NCBI GenBank assembly: GCA_018663165.1
Contig: JABJES010000044.1
Location: 1-15,799 of the forward strand
Direction of reading: 5' to 3'
Origin: Rhodospirillaceae bacterium
GTDB lineage: Bacteria; Pseudomonadota; Alphaproteobacteria; UBA11136
Length of the DNA: 15,799 bases
The stretch's first letter is position 1. Each line of letters opens with the position of its first letter. The notes under the pieces were generated by a model. That model searched no databases. It saw nothing but the letters and a program-made list of their open reading frames with translations, and was not told the DNA's origin. Both the position numbers and the translations under genes were made by a program. Below, in pieces: positions 1 through 6,891 of this stretch.

Positions 1-481
1 CGTTCTGAAAATTGAGCGAGACACACGATGTATTGCCGCCGTATCGAGTAGATTTATGGCCTGGAACGGGCAGGGTGCCCCGCACCCCCCAAAAGGTCAG
101 GGCAAAGCTGTCGGTGAGAATATCCTCGATCTGGTCGGCGATACTGTCTGGATCAAAGGGCTTGACGATATAGCCATTAGCGCCGAATTCCATTGCCCTG
201 TTCTTGTCAAATTCATAGTTCTTGGCGCTGATGATGATAATTTTCGTCGCCGCCAAATCGCCATGAGCGCGAATCGCGCGGCACAGCTCAAGACCGTCCA
301 TTTCCGGCATAAAAATATCAATTAGAACGCAATCCGGCTTTTTTTCGATTATTTCGGCCAGCGCCTCGACACCGGAGGAAAAGGTCGCAACCTCGTGCCC
401 TGCCTTCTTGAGAAGCGTCGCCAATAGTTCGACAAAAAGAGCGTCATCATCGACGGCAAAAAAAGTCTTCTTACCGCTCAT
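1..481 (-). CDS. Response regulator receiver domain fused to MBL-fold metallohydrolase (partial, C-terminus outside window)
   Basis: The reading frame starts with ATG at 481 and is open to the left edge, so only the first 160 residues are visible. Residues 5-122 form a CheY-like receiver: acidic cluster D11-D13, phosphoacceptor D55 in LIDIFMPEMDG, S85 and conserved K107 in VKPF. A short linker leads to residues 129-156, where FWGVRGTLPVPG followed by RYGGNTSCV is the hallmark N-terminal strand of a metallo-beta-lactamase-fold hydrolase family. Its HxHxDH metal site would lie further on, outside the window. A good ribosome binding site (GGAGG, then GAGG about 6 nt before ATG) fixes the start. 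It lies 41 nt downstream of the cbbY-like gene and could be co-transcribed with it. The likely role is a phosphorylation-controlled hydrolase in signalling; the substrate is unknown. No cognate histidine kinase is visible. Domain assignment is sure, function is inference. Confidence 0.88.
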   Translation of the reverse strand, partial: MSGKKTFFAVDDDALFVELLATLLKKAGHEVATFSSGVEALAEIIEKKPDCVLIDIFMPEMDGLELCRAIRAHGDLAATKIIIISAKNYEFDKNRAMEFGANGYIVKPFDPDSIADQIEDILTDSFALTFWGVRGTLPVPGHKSTRYGGNTSCVSLNFQN

Positions 482-522
482 CTTGTCCTCACCTCCATCC
501 AGGAACCCGAACGCCAGGCACC

Positions 523-1302
523 CTAAGCAAGTGCCTTGCTAAGGCTGCTCTCCTTGTGCCATTGGCGCAGAAGATCGACGGTGACATAGGTCTGGCCATG
601 AGCATCACCGGCAAGTATGTCGAAAGACTTGGCGGGTTCCCCAAGGTTACTCAACACCGAGACAGCACCATCAAAATCCTCACCTTGCGTATAGCTACTG
701 ACGGTGACAACCGCTGGCACTCCGGCCGCCATGCTCGCCTGGAGCCCCTTGGGCGCATCCTCAATCGACAGGCAGGCCTGGGGTGGCAAACCCATCTCCT
801 GCAATACCCAGGTGTAAATATCCGGTGCCGGTTTCTTGGCCGGCACTTTGTCGCCGTCACCGATGACCTCAAACAGAGACAACACATCCTTGTCCAGCGC
901 CTTGTCAAAAAGGGTTTTCAGGCTTTCCTCACTGGTCGCGGTAACAATCGCCAGCCGCAATCCCTGTTGATGGGCCTCACGGATCAGACGCACAATGCCG
1001 GGTCGAATACCGACGCCCTTTTCCTCAACCAGTTCGCCGTAGGCGCTGGCCTTGGCGTCGTGCATCGCCTCGATCAAACTGAACAGATCGGGGCGGGTCA
1101 GCATTTCGGGTTGAGTCCGGTTGATGTAATGACGAATGCGCTCAACGCCCCCGCCGACGGATAAAAGATCGCGATAAATTGCCGCGTCCCAGTACCAGGA
1201 AAAACCGAATTCCTTAAAAGCCGCATTAAATGCCTGACGGTGAACGTCCTCGCTTTCAGCGATCGTCCCATCCACATCAAACAGCAGCGCCGCCAGTTCC
1301 AT
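523..1302 (-). CDS. cbbY: HAD-family phosphatase, CbbY-like
   Basis: A 259-aa haloacid-dehalogenase subfamily IA hydrolase. Motif I is FDVDGT (nucleophile D9, acid D11), motif II is around T121 (IVTATS), motif III is K157 (KKPAPD) and motif IV is E181-D182 (IEDAPKG). A helical cap lies between residues 15 and 100. The N-terminal run ESEDVHRQAFNAAF and the segment WDAAIYRDLL closely resemble CbbY proteins, which dephosphorylate the Rubisco inhibitor xylulose-1,5-bisphosphate; related proteins are beta-phosphoglucomutases and sugar phosphatases. The start has a clear SD (AGGGA, 8 nt before ATG). It follows hldE after a 164-nt gap. No Rubisco gene is visible, so a role in CO2 fixation cannot be shown here. 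A sugar-phosphate phosphatase role for the neighbouring heptose genes is possible but unproven. Family is confident; the CbbY symbol is by resemblance. Confidence 0.88.
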   Translation of the reverse strand: MELAALLFDVDGTIAESEDVHRQAFNAAFKEFGFSWYWDAAIYRDLLSVGGGVERIRHYINRTQPEMLTRPDLFSLIEAMHDAKASAYGELVEEKGVGIRPGIVRLIREAHQQGLRLAIVTATSEESLKTLFDKALDKDVLSLFEVIGDGDKVPAKKPAPDIYTWVLQEMGLPPQACLSIEDAPKGLQASMAAGVPAVVTVSSYTQGEDFDGAVSVLSNLGEPAKSFDILAGDAHGQTYVTVDLLRQWHKESSLSKALA

Positions 1303-1466
1303 AGCTTAAATCCCTGTCGATCCAACGATTTCCCTAGATAACGGAAATCCTACGCCTTGATATTAAAACATTATTTAAGACAAATACCATATTCATGCAT
1401 ATCGGGCCAGAAATCAGAAAGAACAAGCTTTCTGAGAGCAGACTGGAAAACCGGCAGGAAAAGGCT
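1303..1466 (-). promoter_or_regulatory. Intergenic region upstream of cbbY-like gene, AT-rich with a hairpin
   Basis: This 164-bp gap breaks the otherwise compact minus-strand block. It has an AT-rich stretch at about 1355-1395 that could carry a promoter for the cbbY-like and response-regulator genes, but I could not find a convincing -35/-10 pair. At 1414-1435 there is a perfect 8-bp inverted repeat (TCAGAAAG and CTTTCTGA, 6-nt loop) downstream of the hldE stop. No run of T follows it on the minus strand, so it is a weak candidate for transcription termination or mRNA stabilisation. Confidence 0.3.
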
Positions 1467-2939
1467 TTATTTCGACAACTTTTCGATCGTCGACGACGTG
1501 CTATAGCCTGAGGAAAGTTCTGCAAGAAGCACCTTTCCGCCATAGCCCTGAACGATATCAGCGCCGACCACCGCCTCAATATCGTAATCCGCCCCTTTGA
1601 CCAGGACATCGGGCCGCAACGCCTCTATCACCTTGATCGGCGTATCTTCGGAAAACACCACCACAAGATCAACGCAAGCCAGAGAAGCAAGTACGATTTC
1701 ACGCGCCGACTCGCTTTGCACCGGGCGGCTCTCACCCTTTAGGCGGACGACAGAGGCATCACTGTTCACGCCCACCACCAACCGGTCACAGGCGGCCTTG
1801 CTCTGTTCAAGCAGAGAAATATGGCCCGGATGAAGAAGGTCAAAACAGCCATTCGTAAAGCCGATCTTCAACTTCTTGCGACGCCAGCGGGCGACCCGTT
1901 CCAGAGCGTCGGACAAAGAGACAATCTTGGCTTCGCCGGGCTGAAGATCCTGATGGCGCAAGGCACCGAGAAGTTCCGAAGAATGGACCACTGCAGTGCC
2001 CGCCTTACCGACGACGATCCCGGCCGCCACATTTGCCAATTGTGCGGCGGTCGACAAATCATGACCGACGGAAAGAGCGGCGGCCAAGGTTGCAACCACC
2101 GTGTCGCCAGCACCCGAAACGTCAGATATCTCGCGGGCCATGGCCGGAAAATGCTCCGGCTCGCTGCCCTTCGACCCGCGCACAATGGTAATGCCCGCAG
2201 CCCCCCTCGTCGCCAGGACCGAAGCGATGCCGCAACTTTCCATCAGCTTGTTGGCAGCCTGGGCCACCTCTTTATCCTCACCGACCGGCAGGTTCGTCGC
2301 CGTGGCAAGTTCGCCCAGATTGGGAGTCAGAAGACTGGCCCCCCGGTAGCGCGAAAAATCCCGCCCCTTTGGATCGATGATAACCGGCTTGTTTGATTTA
2401 CCGGCCAGGGCGATAATTTTTTTTATGACCTCAGGCGACAGCACGCCTTTCTGGTAATCCGAAAGAACCACGGCACCGCAGGCATTAAGCGCGTCTTTCG
2501 CCAGAGAGAAAATTTCATCCTGAAGGCCGTAAGTTACCTCGCTCGTCAACTCACGATCGGCGCGCAATATCTGCTGGCCCCCCGCCATATAACGGGTCTT
2601 GATTGTGGTCTGGCGGCCTTTTGCCTCAAGAAGGTGGGGTAAAACCGAATCGACCTCGTTGAAAAGACGGCGCAATTCCTTTCCTGCCTCATCATCGCCG
2701 ACCACCGAGATCAAGTGAACCCCGGCCCCTAGCGCTGAAAGATTTCGCGCCACATTACCGACACCGCCGGGCATCACTGATTCGTTTTTTATCCTGAGAA
2801 CAGGAATCGGCGCCTCAGGTGAAATGCGCTCAACGGTGCCTTCAACAAAACTGTCGAGCATCAAATCGCCGATACACAACACCTGTGATTGACGCAGAGC
2901 CTCAACCTGAGCGACGAAATCGGTCGATTCTTCCATCAT
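1467..2939 (-). CDS. hldE: Bifunctional D-glycero-beta-D-manno-heptose-7-phosphate kinase / heptose-1-phosphate adenylyltransferase
   Basis: HldE (RfaE) phosphorylates heptose-7-phosphate at C1 and, after dephosphorylation by GmhB, adenylylates heptose-1-phosphate to give ADP-heptose for LPS core or other glycans. Counting from ATG 2939 the protein has 490 aa, normal for the fused form. Residues 17-330 form a ribokinase/PfkB kinase with the MPGGVGNVARNL substrate loop near 56-68 and catalytic DVSGAGDT (273-280). Residues 357-490 form a cytidylyltransferase-like domain with TNGCFDLLHPGH (362-373, HxGH motif). The frame is open further up to a GTG at 2978, but that would overlap gmhA by 35 nt. 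The tandem ATG codons at 2939 and 2936 lie 4 nt after the gmhA stop and fit family N-termini better. The SD is weak, so translation is probably coupled to gmhA. Cytoplasmic. Identity is very confident, start moderately so. Confidence 0.95.
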   Translation of the reverse strand: MMEESTDFVAQVEALRQSQVLCIGDLMLDSFVEGTVERISPEAPIPVLRIKNESVMPGGVGNVARNLSALGAGVHLISVVGDDEAGKELRRLFNEVDSVLPHLLEAKGRQTTIKTRYMAGGQQILRADRELTSEVTYGLQDEIFSLAKDALNACGAVVLSDYQKGVLSPEVIKKIIALAGKSNKPVIIDPKGRDFSRYRGASLLTPNLGELATATNLPVGEDKEVAQAANKLMESCGIASVLATRGAAGITIVRGSKGSEPEHFPAMAREISDVSGAGDTVVATLAAALSVGHDLSTAAQLANVAAGIVVGKAGTAVVHSSELLGALRHQDLQPGEAKIVSLSDALERVARWRRKKLKIGFTNGCFDLLHPGHISLLEQSKAACDRLVVGVNSDASVVRLKGESRPVQSESAREIVLASLACVDLVVVFSEDTPIKVIEALRPDVLVKGADYDIEAVVGADIVQGYGGKVLLAELSSGYSTSSTIEKLSK

Positions 2940-2943
2940 CTTT

Positions 2944-3522
2944 TTAGACAAGTCCAAGTTCCTGTTCGACGGCACCACAAATCATGTGGCCGATAAGAAT
3001 GTGCATTTCCTGAATCCGCGCCGTCACCTTTGATGGCACGAGGATCAGCGGATCGGCGAGGCCGACCATCTTGCCACCGTCGCCGCCACCAAAACCGGCG
3101 GGTGTGATCCCGGCCTCCTTTGCCGCAGCGAGGCCGAGAAGCACATTCGGGCTATTGCCCGACGTACTGATGCCAATGGCCACGTCACCGGCCCGGCCTA
3201 AGGCCTGTATCTGCCGCTCGAAGACTTTTTCATAGCCGTAATCATTGCCAATCGCGGTCAGTGCCGAGGTATCAGTGGTCAGGGACAGACCGGCCAGGGC
3301 GACACGATCTTTCGTAAAGCGGCTGACAAATTCAGCCGCCAGATGCTGGGAATCCGCCGCGCTGCCCCCATTGCCGAAGAAAATCACTTTGTGGCCGTCG
3401 CGCACAGCCGCAACACAGGCATCAACCACCCGGGCAAAGGGTTCGGCCACAGCATCACGGGTCGCCGATACGGTTTCGGCGTGGGCGGCGAACTGTTCCT
3501 TGAAATAGCCATCGAGATCCAT
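2944..3522 (-). CDS. gmhA: Phosphoheptose (sedoheptulose-7-phosphate) isomerase
   Basis: GmhA converts sedoheptulose-7-phosphate to D-glycero-D-manno-heptose-7-phosphate, the first step of ADP-heptose synthesis. The 192-aa protein is a single SIS domain of normal length. FFGNGGSAADSQHLAAEF (about residues 48-65) holds the sugar-phosphate loop plus the His and Glu of the metal site. GISTSGNSPNVL near the middle is the second phosphate loop. QEMHILIGHMICGAVE near the C-terminus holds the remaining Gln and His ligands. I chose ATG 3522 because AGGA lies 8 nt before it and the resulting N-terminus (MDLDGYFKEQF) aligns with known GmhA starts. ATG 3531, three codons upstream, is possible but its SD would touch the start codon. 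It is followed after 4 nt by hldE, the usual heptose-precursor pair. Confidence 0.95.
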   Translation of the reverse strand: MDLDGYFKEQFAAHAETVSATRDAVAEPFARVVDACVAAVRDGHKVIFFGNGGSAADSQHLAAEFVSRFTKDRVALAGLSLTTDTSALTAIGNDYGYEKVFERQIQALGRAGDVAIGISTSGNSPNVLLGLAAAKEAGITPAGFGGGDGGKMVGLADPLILVPSKVTARIQEMHILIGHMICGAVEQELGLV

Positions 3523-3576
3523 AAATGTCATCCTGTCATTTCAGCAAAATATCAACCGCGACCACGGCCCAAACCT

Positions 3577-3601
3577 GAGCAGAGGGTAAATTACCCTGCT
3601 C
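3577..3601 (-). other. Intercistronic hairpin between wcaI-like gene and gmhA
   Basis: Immediately after the TAA stop of the wcaI-like gene there is an imperfect inverted repeat. The plus-strand arms are GAGCAG-AG-GGTAA and TTACCCTGCTC, pairing 11 bp with a 2-nt bulge and a very short loop. No T-run follows on the minus strand, so it does not look like a standard intrinsic terminator. It may stabilise or process the polycistronic mRNA, or partly attenuate transcription into gmhA-hldE. The remaining bases of the gap show nothing else. Confidence 0.35.
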
Positions 3602-3602
3602 T

Positions 3603-4850
3603 TTAAGTAAGCGCCAGCAGCGCGGCCTCAAGCCGTTCAAGTATTTTTTTACCGTTCCACTCGATTTCGGCCCTTTTGCGGGCCGCCTGGCCCAGTTTTT
3701 CAGCCATTTCGTCATCATCGGCCAGCTTTTCCACCGCTTCGGCCAACGCCAAAGCGTTTTGGGGTGGTACCACCAGACCACACCCCCTCACCGCCTCGGC
3801 AATCCCGGTTCCCGGCTTTGCTGCCGCCACCACCGGGCGGCCACTGGCCAGCATCGCCCCGAGCTTCGACGGCATAACGAGATCCTCCACCTCGGCGCGC
3901 TGGGGCAAAAGGTGCATATGGGCGAGATTGAGCAGGAGATTAAAGCGGGGCCCGTCCTGAAGCGGCAGAAACCGGATATTATCCAGCCCCCGGGCGAGGC
4001 GGGCGAGTCTGCTCGCCGCCGCCCCGTCACCACAGACAAGCAGCAGGATATCGGTTTTGGGTTCGAGCAGGCGGGCCGCCTCAACGAGAATCTCAAGCCC
4101 CTGCTTTTCACCTATATTACCGGCGTAAAGCGCCACTTTGCTGGTCTTTGGAATGGCCAGCTCGGCGCTCAGAGCGATAAGATCCGGGTTGTCGGCGGAC
4201 ATCGGCCTTATCTTTTCCGTATCGGCCCAATTGGGAAAAAGAACGGCATTTTCTTCCCTCACCCCCTTAGCCGTCAGTTTTTCGCGCATTGCTCCGGTGA
4301 TCGTCGAGACCACATCAAAGCGGCCCAGCAAAAACCGTTCCGCAGCCAGAGCCAGATTGCGGAGATATGGCGATTTCAGCAGGCCCAAATCAAAAGCCGC
4401 ATCGACCTCGAAATCCTGAATATGGAGCCAGCCCTTTCCGCGCCCACCAGCCAGCCTCGCCAACCCGGCCGCCAGCCAGCCTCCAGGGGCGCAAGCCAGC
4501 GCCGGGGCAACGCTCAACACCACGTCGGGGCGGAAGGTGAGCGCCTGGCCGAGCACAATTGGAAAGCTGGTGATGGCAAAACTGGCCAGATGAAGCAGGC
4601 GGTTCAACCCCGACCGCCGAGACGGCACCCAAAGCGGGCAACGAGCGACCCGCACCCCCGCCATCCGTTCAAAGCCATAGCACCAGCCGCGATAGCCCTC
4701 ACCCAGACGCCAGGCCGGATAATAGGGCGGCGCTGTGACCACCCGGACATCATGGCCTCTGGCGGCCAGCCACTGCGCCATCTCGCCGGTGTAACGCCCG
4801 ATGCCGATCGGTTCGGGGGCGTAATTGAGGCCGTAGATCAGGATCTTCAT
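3603..4850 (-). CDS. wcaI: WcaI-like GT4 glycosyltransferase
   Basis: A 415-aa GT-B fold glycosyltransferase of the WcaI type, the family named from colanic acid synthesis. The N-terminus MKILIYGLNYAPEPIGIGRY, then TAPPYYPAW (39-47) and CPLWVPSRRSGLNRLLHLAS (71-90), are signature stretches of this family. The C-terminal nucleotide-sugar half has LYAGNIGEKQGLE and, as is usual in WcaI proteins, PSKLGAMLASGRP in place of the classic EX7E motif. It should transfer a sugar to a lipid-linked intermediate at the cytoplasmic face of the inner membrane; donor and acceptor cannot be read from sequence. The start overlaps the upstream methyltransferase stop by ATGA and has an AGAGG site 7 nt away, so translation is coupled. 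The symbol is a family name, not proof of colanic acid production. Confidence 0.9.
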   Translation of the reverse strand: MKILIYGLNYAPEPIGIGRYTGEMAQWLAARGHDVRVVTAPPYYPAWRLGEGYRGWCYGFERMAGVRVARCPLWVPSRRSGLNRLLHLASFAITSFPIVLGQALTFRPDVVLSVAPALACAPGGWLAAGLARLAGGRGKGWLHIQDFEVDAAFDLGLLKSPYLRNLALAAERFLLGRFDVVSTITGAMREKLTAKGVREENAVLFPNWADTEKIRPMSADNPDLIALSAELAIPKTSKVALYAGNIGEKQGLEILVEAARLLEPKTDILLLVCGDGAAASRLARLARGLDNIRFLPLQDGPRFNLLLNLAHMHLLPQRAEVEDLVMPSKLGAMLASGRPVVAAAKPGTGIAEAVRGCGLVVPPQNALALAEAVEKLADDDEMAEKLGQAARKRAEIEWNGKKILERLEAALLALT

Positions 4851-5812
4851 CTCGGTGCCTCTTCACGGATTGCCCGCAAAACCAGGCAATCTCCCTGCCC
4901 TGTCCGGTTTCCAAGGAACAGAAGAGGAAACAGAATTCCCCGAAAAACAGCCATAAGAAAGAGTACCAGAAACGGCTGGCGCAGGACACGAGTGGGCCGA
5001 CCGGGGCGGGCAAAAAGAGCGGCGATCAGCGATTGCGCTGCCCATAATGCGGGCGAAATCTGTTTCGCCTCGACCACCTTAAAACCGCATTGGCTCAAAA
5101 GCCCGGTCAAACTCCCCTCGGTGAAATGACTGATATGGAACGGCACATGCCAATTGATCCAGGCACCCTTGAAAAGGTCACGCTGCCAGCTCATTGCATT
5201 GGGCAGACTGATCCAGACCTCACCGCCAGGATTGAGCAAACCATGCACCCGGCCCAGAACCTGGCGTGGATCAAGGGTATGCTCAAGCACGTTTGAGAGC
5301 ACCGCCACATCATAAGATGCGGCCGGCGTAAAATCCTCTAACCCCGCGCCGTAAACCTCAAAACCTTTTTTCCGCGCTTGATCGGCGGCCACCGGATTGA
5401 CCTCCAATCCCTCGGGGGCAAATCCGTTACGGCGATAAATCTCAAGCCCCCGGCCTTCGTTACAGCCAATATCAAGAAGCCGGCCTTGCCCTCTTTGGCG
5501 ATGAAAAGAAACGTCACCGTCGAGCTTCAGCCACAGACGATAAAGGGGTGAATTAAAAAACGCCGCCCGCAGACGGGTATAAAGGGTATCCCTCTCACCG
5601 CCGAAATTGTAATGGCGGGCGTAAAGGTCAGCCAGCACTGCTTCGCTTTCCCGTGGCCAGGTCTGTTCGAGATAACAATCCTTACACCGCCATATGGCGT
5701 AAACCCCCGGTGCCCCAAAACGGCTGTCGAAAAGCCCGCTCAGAACAGGCGTCAGATCACCGCCACACAGAAGACAGGCTTTTGCTGCGGCCTTTGAACC
5801 TTTATCAGACAT
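4847..5812 (-). CDS. Class I SAM-dependent methyltransferase with N-terminal zinc ribbon
   Basis: A 321-aa protein. C13-x2-C16 and C43-x2-C46 form a probable zinc ribbon, common in sugar-modifying methyltransferases of polysaccharide clusters. A Rossmann methyltransferase domain follows: motif I LLDIGCNEGRG (112-122), acidic E137 for the ribose, and YDVAVLSNVLEHTLDP (167-182) with LLNPGGEVWISLPN (192-205). WHVPFHISHFT (221-231) resembles the active-site strip of C- and O-methyltransferases acting on sugars. Residues 255-300 are hydrophobic and basic, suggesting membrane association; the ending TGQGDCLVLRA is typical of this group. It lies 86 nt after the GT2 gene and overlaps wcaI by 4 nt, so it likely methylates a sugar or terminal residue of the same glycan. 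The exact target is unknown. Confidence 0.87.
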   Translation of the reverse strand: MSDKGSKAAAKACLLCGGDLTPVLSGLFDSRFGAPGVYAIWRCKDCYLEQTWPRESEAVLADLYARHYNFGGERDTLYTRLRAAFFNSPLYRLWLKLDGDVSFHRQRGQGRLLDIGCNEGRGLEIYRRNGFAPEGLEVNPVAADQARKKGFEVYGAGLEDFTPAASYDVAVLSNVLEHTLDPRQVLGRVHGLLNPGGEVWISLPNAMSWQRDLFKGAWINWHVPFHISHFTEGSLTGLLSQCGFKVVEAKQISPALWAAQSLIAALFARPGRPTRVLRQPFLVLFLMAVFRGILFPLLFLGNRTGQGDCLVLRAIREEAPR

Positions 5813-5898
5813 AACGCATGGTAAGGGGATCGGCTCTTAAGTTAAACCTTCTCTGAGTTTGTCGGCCCAGGAGAGAAGAAAACGGGGAACGGCACAAA

Positions 5899-6813
5899 TC
5901 ACTCTTCACCGATATATTGAGCGTATTTCTGACCCAGAGCTGAGTTTTTTTCCAGAAGCTCCTCAAATTTCAAATCGATTTGAAATTCATAAAAAGAACG
6001 CAAAAAGCAATATTGCAGCCCCATGCGCCCATGAAGAAAACCAAGCTTGATTAAGTACATATAGATGAAAACAAGAAAGGGCCTGAACGGCACGTATTTG
6101 TAAGACCATTGTTTCAGTCGACGCCGCCTTGAGAGAAGCGCAGACGGAAAATACCCACCTTGATCGGCGCTTTTCGTTGCCAGATGTTTGCCCTTTAGAA
6201 GGCGGTATCTTTCAACGGCCTCCAGGGAAGAATAATGATTGTGTCTTTCAATATACCGCTCAATGCCCTTGAAATCCTCATGACGCAGGGGGTGCGTCAG
6301 ATAACCGACCGGACCCTTTGTAAGCATATGCTCATGGACAAGCCGACCTTCGTAGCGCGCCGCCCCTGAACGGAACAAACGAAGCTGCCAGTCGGGATAC
6401 ATCCCGCAATATTTCAACCACTTTCCTTTAAAAATATTGCGCCGGGCGACGTAATAAGAATCCGCCTCAGGTCCAGCTTCAAAAAGCGCCCTCAGCTCAT
6501 TTTGCAATTCCGCCGTAATTCTTTCATCCGCATCAAGAATGAAAATCCATTCCGTCTCGAATTTTATATTGTCTATCGCCCAGTTTTTATGGCTCGAAAA
6601 ATCATCGAAATCATGATGAACGATACGGGCGCCGGATTCTTTGGCAATCTCCAAAGTTCTATCGAGACTGCCGGAATCATAAACGATGATTTGATGAAAT
6701 ATGCCGCCGCATTCCATGCAGTCACGAATGTTGCGCTCTTCATTCTTGGTTGGAATGATGAGCGTAACCGGCAACATGGAAGAGGCTTTATGGGCTTGTG
6801 CGCTTTGAGACAT
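5899..6813 (-). CDS. WaaE-like GT2 glycosyltransferase
   Basis: A 304-aa GT-A fold family 2 glycosyltransferase. The N-terminal VTLIIPTKNEERNIRDC (16-32) is the nucleotide-binding strand, YDSGSLDRT (45-53) binds the donor, HKNWAID (75-81) and ILDADERI (92-99) give the DxD metal motif. FKGKWLKYCGMYPDWQLRLFR and HPLRHEDFKGIERYIERHNHYS match the KdtX/WaaE-like group, whose best known member adds glucose to the heptose of the LPS inner core. The frame extends upstream to 6873, but ATG 6813 has a strong AGGTGG site 7 nt before it and starts just ahead of the GT2 fold, so I chose it. With gmhA and hldE in the same block a heptose acceptor is attractive but inferred. The C-terminal 80 residues are hydrophobic and basic, probably membrane-associated. 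Confidence 0.88.
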   Translation of the reverse strand: MSQSAQAHKASSMLPVTLIIPTKNEERNIRDCMECGGIFHQIIVYDSGSLDRTLEIAKESGARIVHHDFDDFSSHKNWAIDNIKFETEWIFILDADERITAELQNELRALFEAGPEADSYYVARRNIFKGKWLKYCGMYPDWQLRLFRSGAARYEGRLVHEHMLTKGPVGYLTHPLRHEDFKGIERYIERHNHYSSLEAVERYRLLKGKHLATKSADQGGYFPSALLSRRRRLKQWSYKYVPFRPFLVFIYMYLIKLGFLHGRMGLQYCFLRSFYEFQIDLKFEELLEKNSALGQKYAQYIGEE

Positions 6814-6891
6814 TCTTCGTCCACCTGAAAGAGGTTCGATTCTGCGACCGCCAATCATACCCTTCCAGGGCATCGAGAAAAGAAAAGGAAT

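Noticed and set aside
522..544. A 10-bp stem with one mismatch and 3-nt loop overlapping the cbbY stop codon, considered as a terminator
   Set aside because: Most of it is coding sequence for the repeated SLSKALA tail, and no T-run follows on the minus strand.
3759..5129. A 456-codon open frame on the plus strand opposite the wcaI-like and methyltransferase genes
   Set aside because: It lies wholly antisense to two genes with clear family motifs, has no recognisable domain, and is rich in Arg, Pro and Gln as expected of a shadow frame in GC-rich DNA.
6814..6873. An N-terminal extension of 20 residues on the WaaE-like GT2
   Set aside because: ATG 6813 has a strong AGGTGG site at good spacing and the fold begins shortly after; the extension lacks a ribosome site and family similarity.
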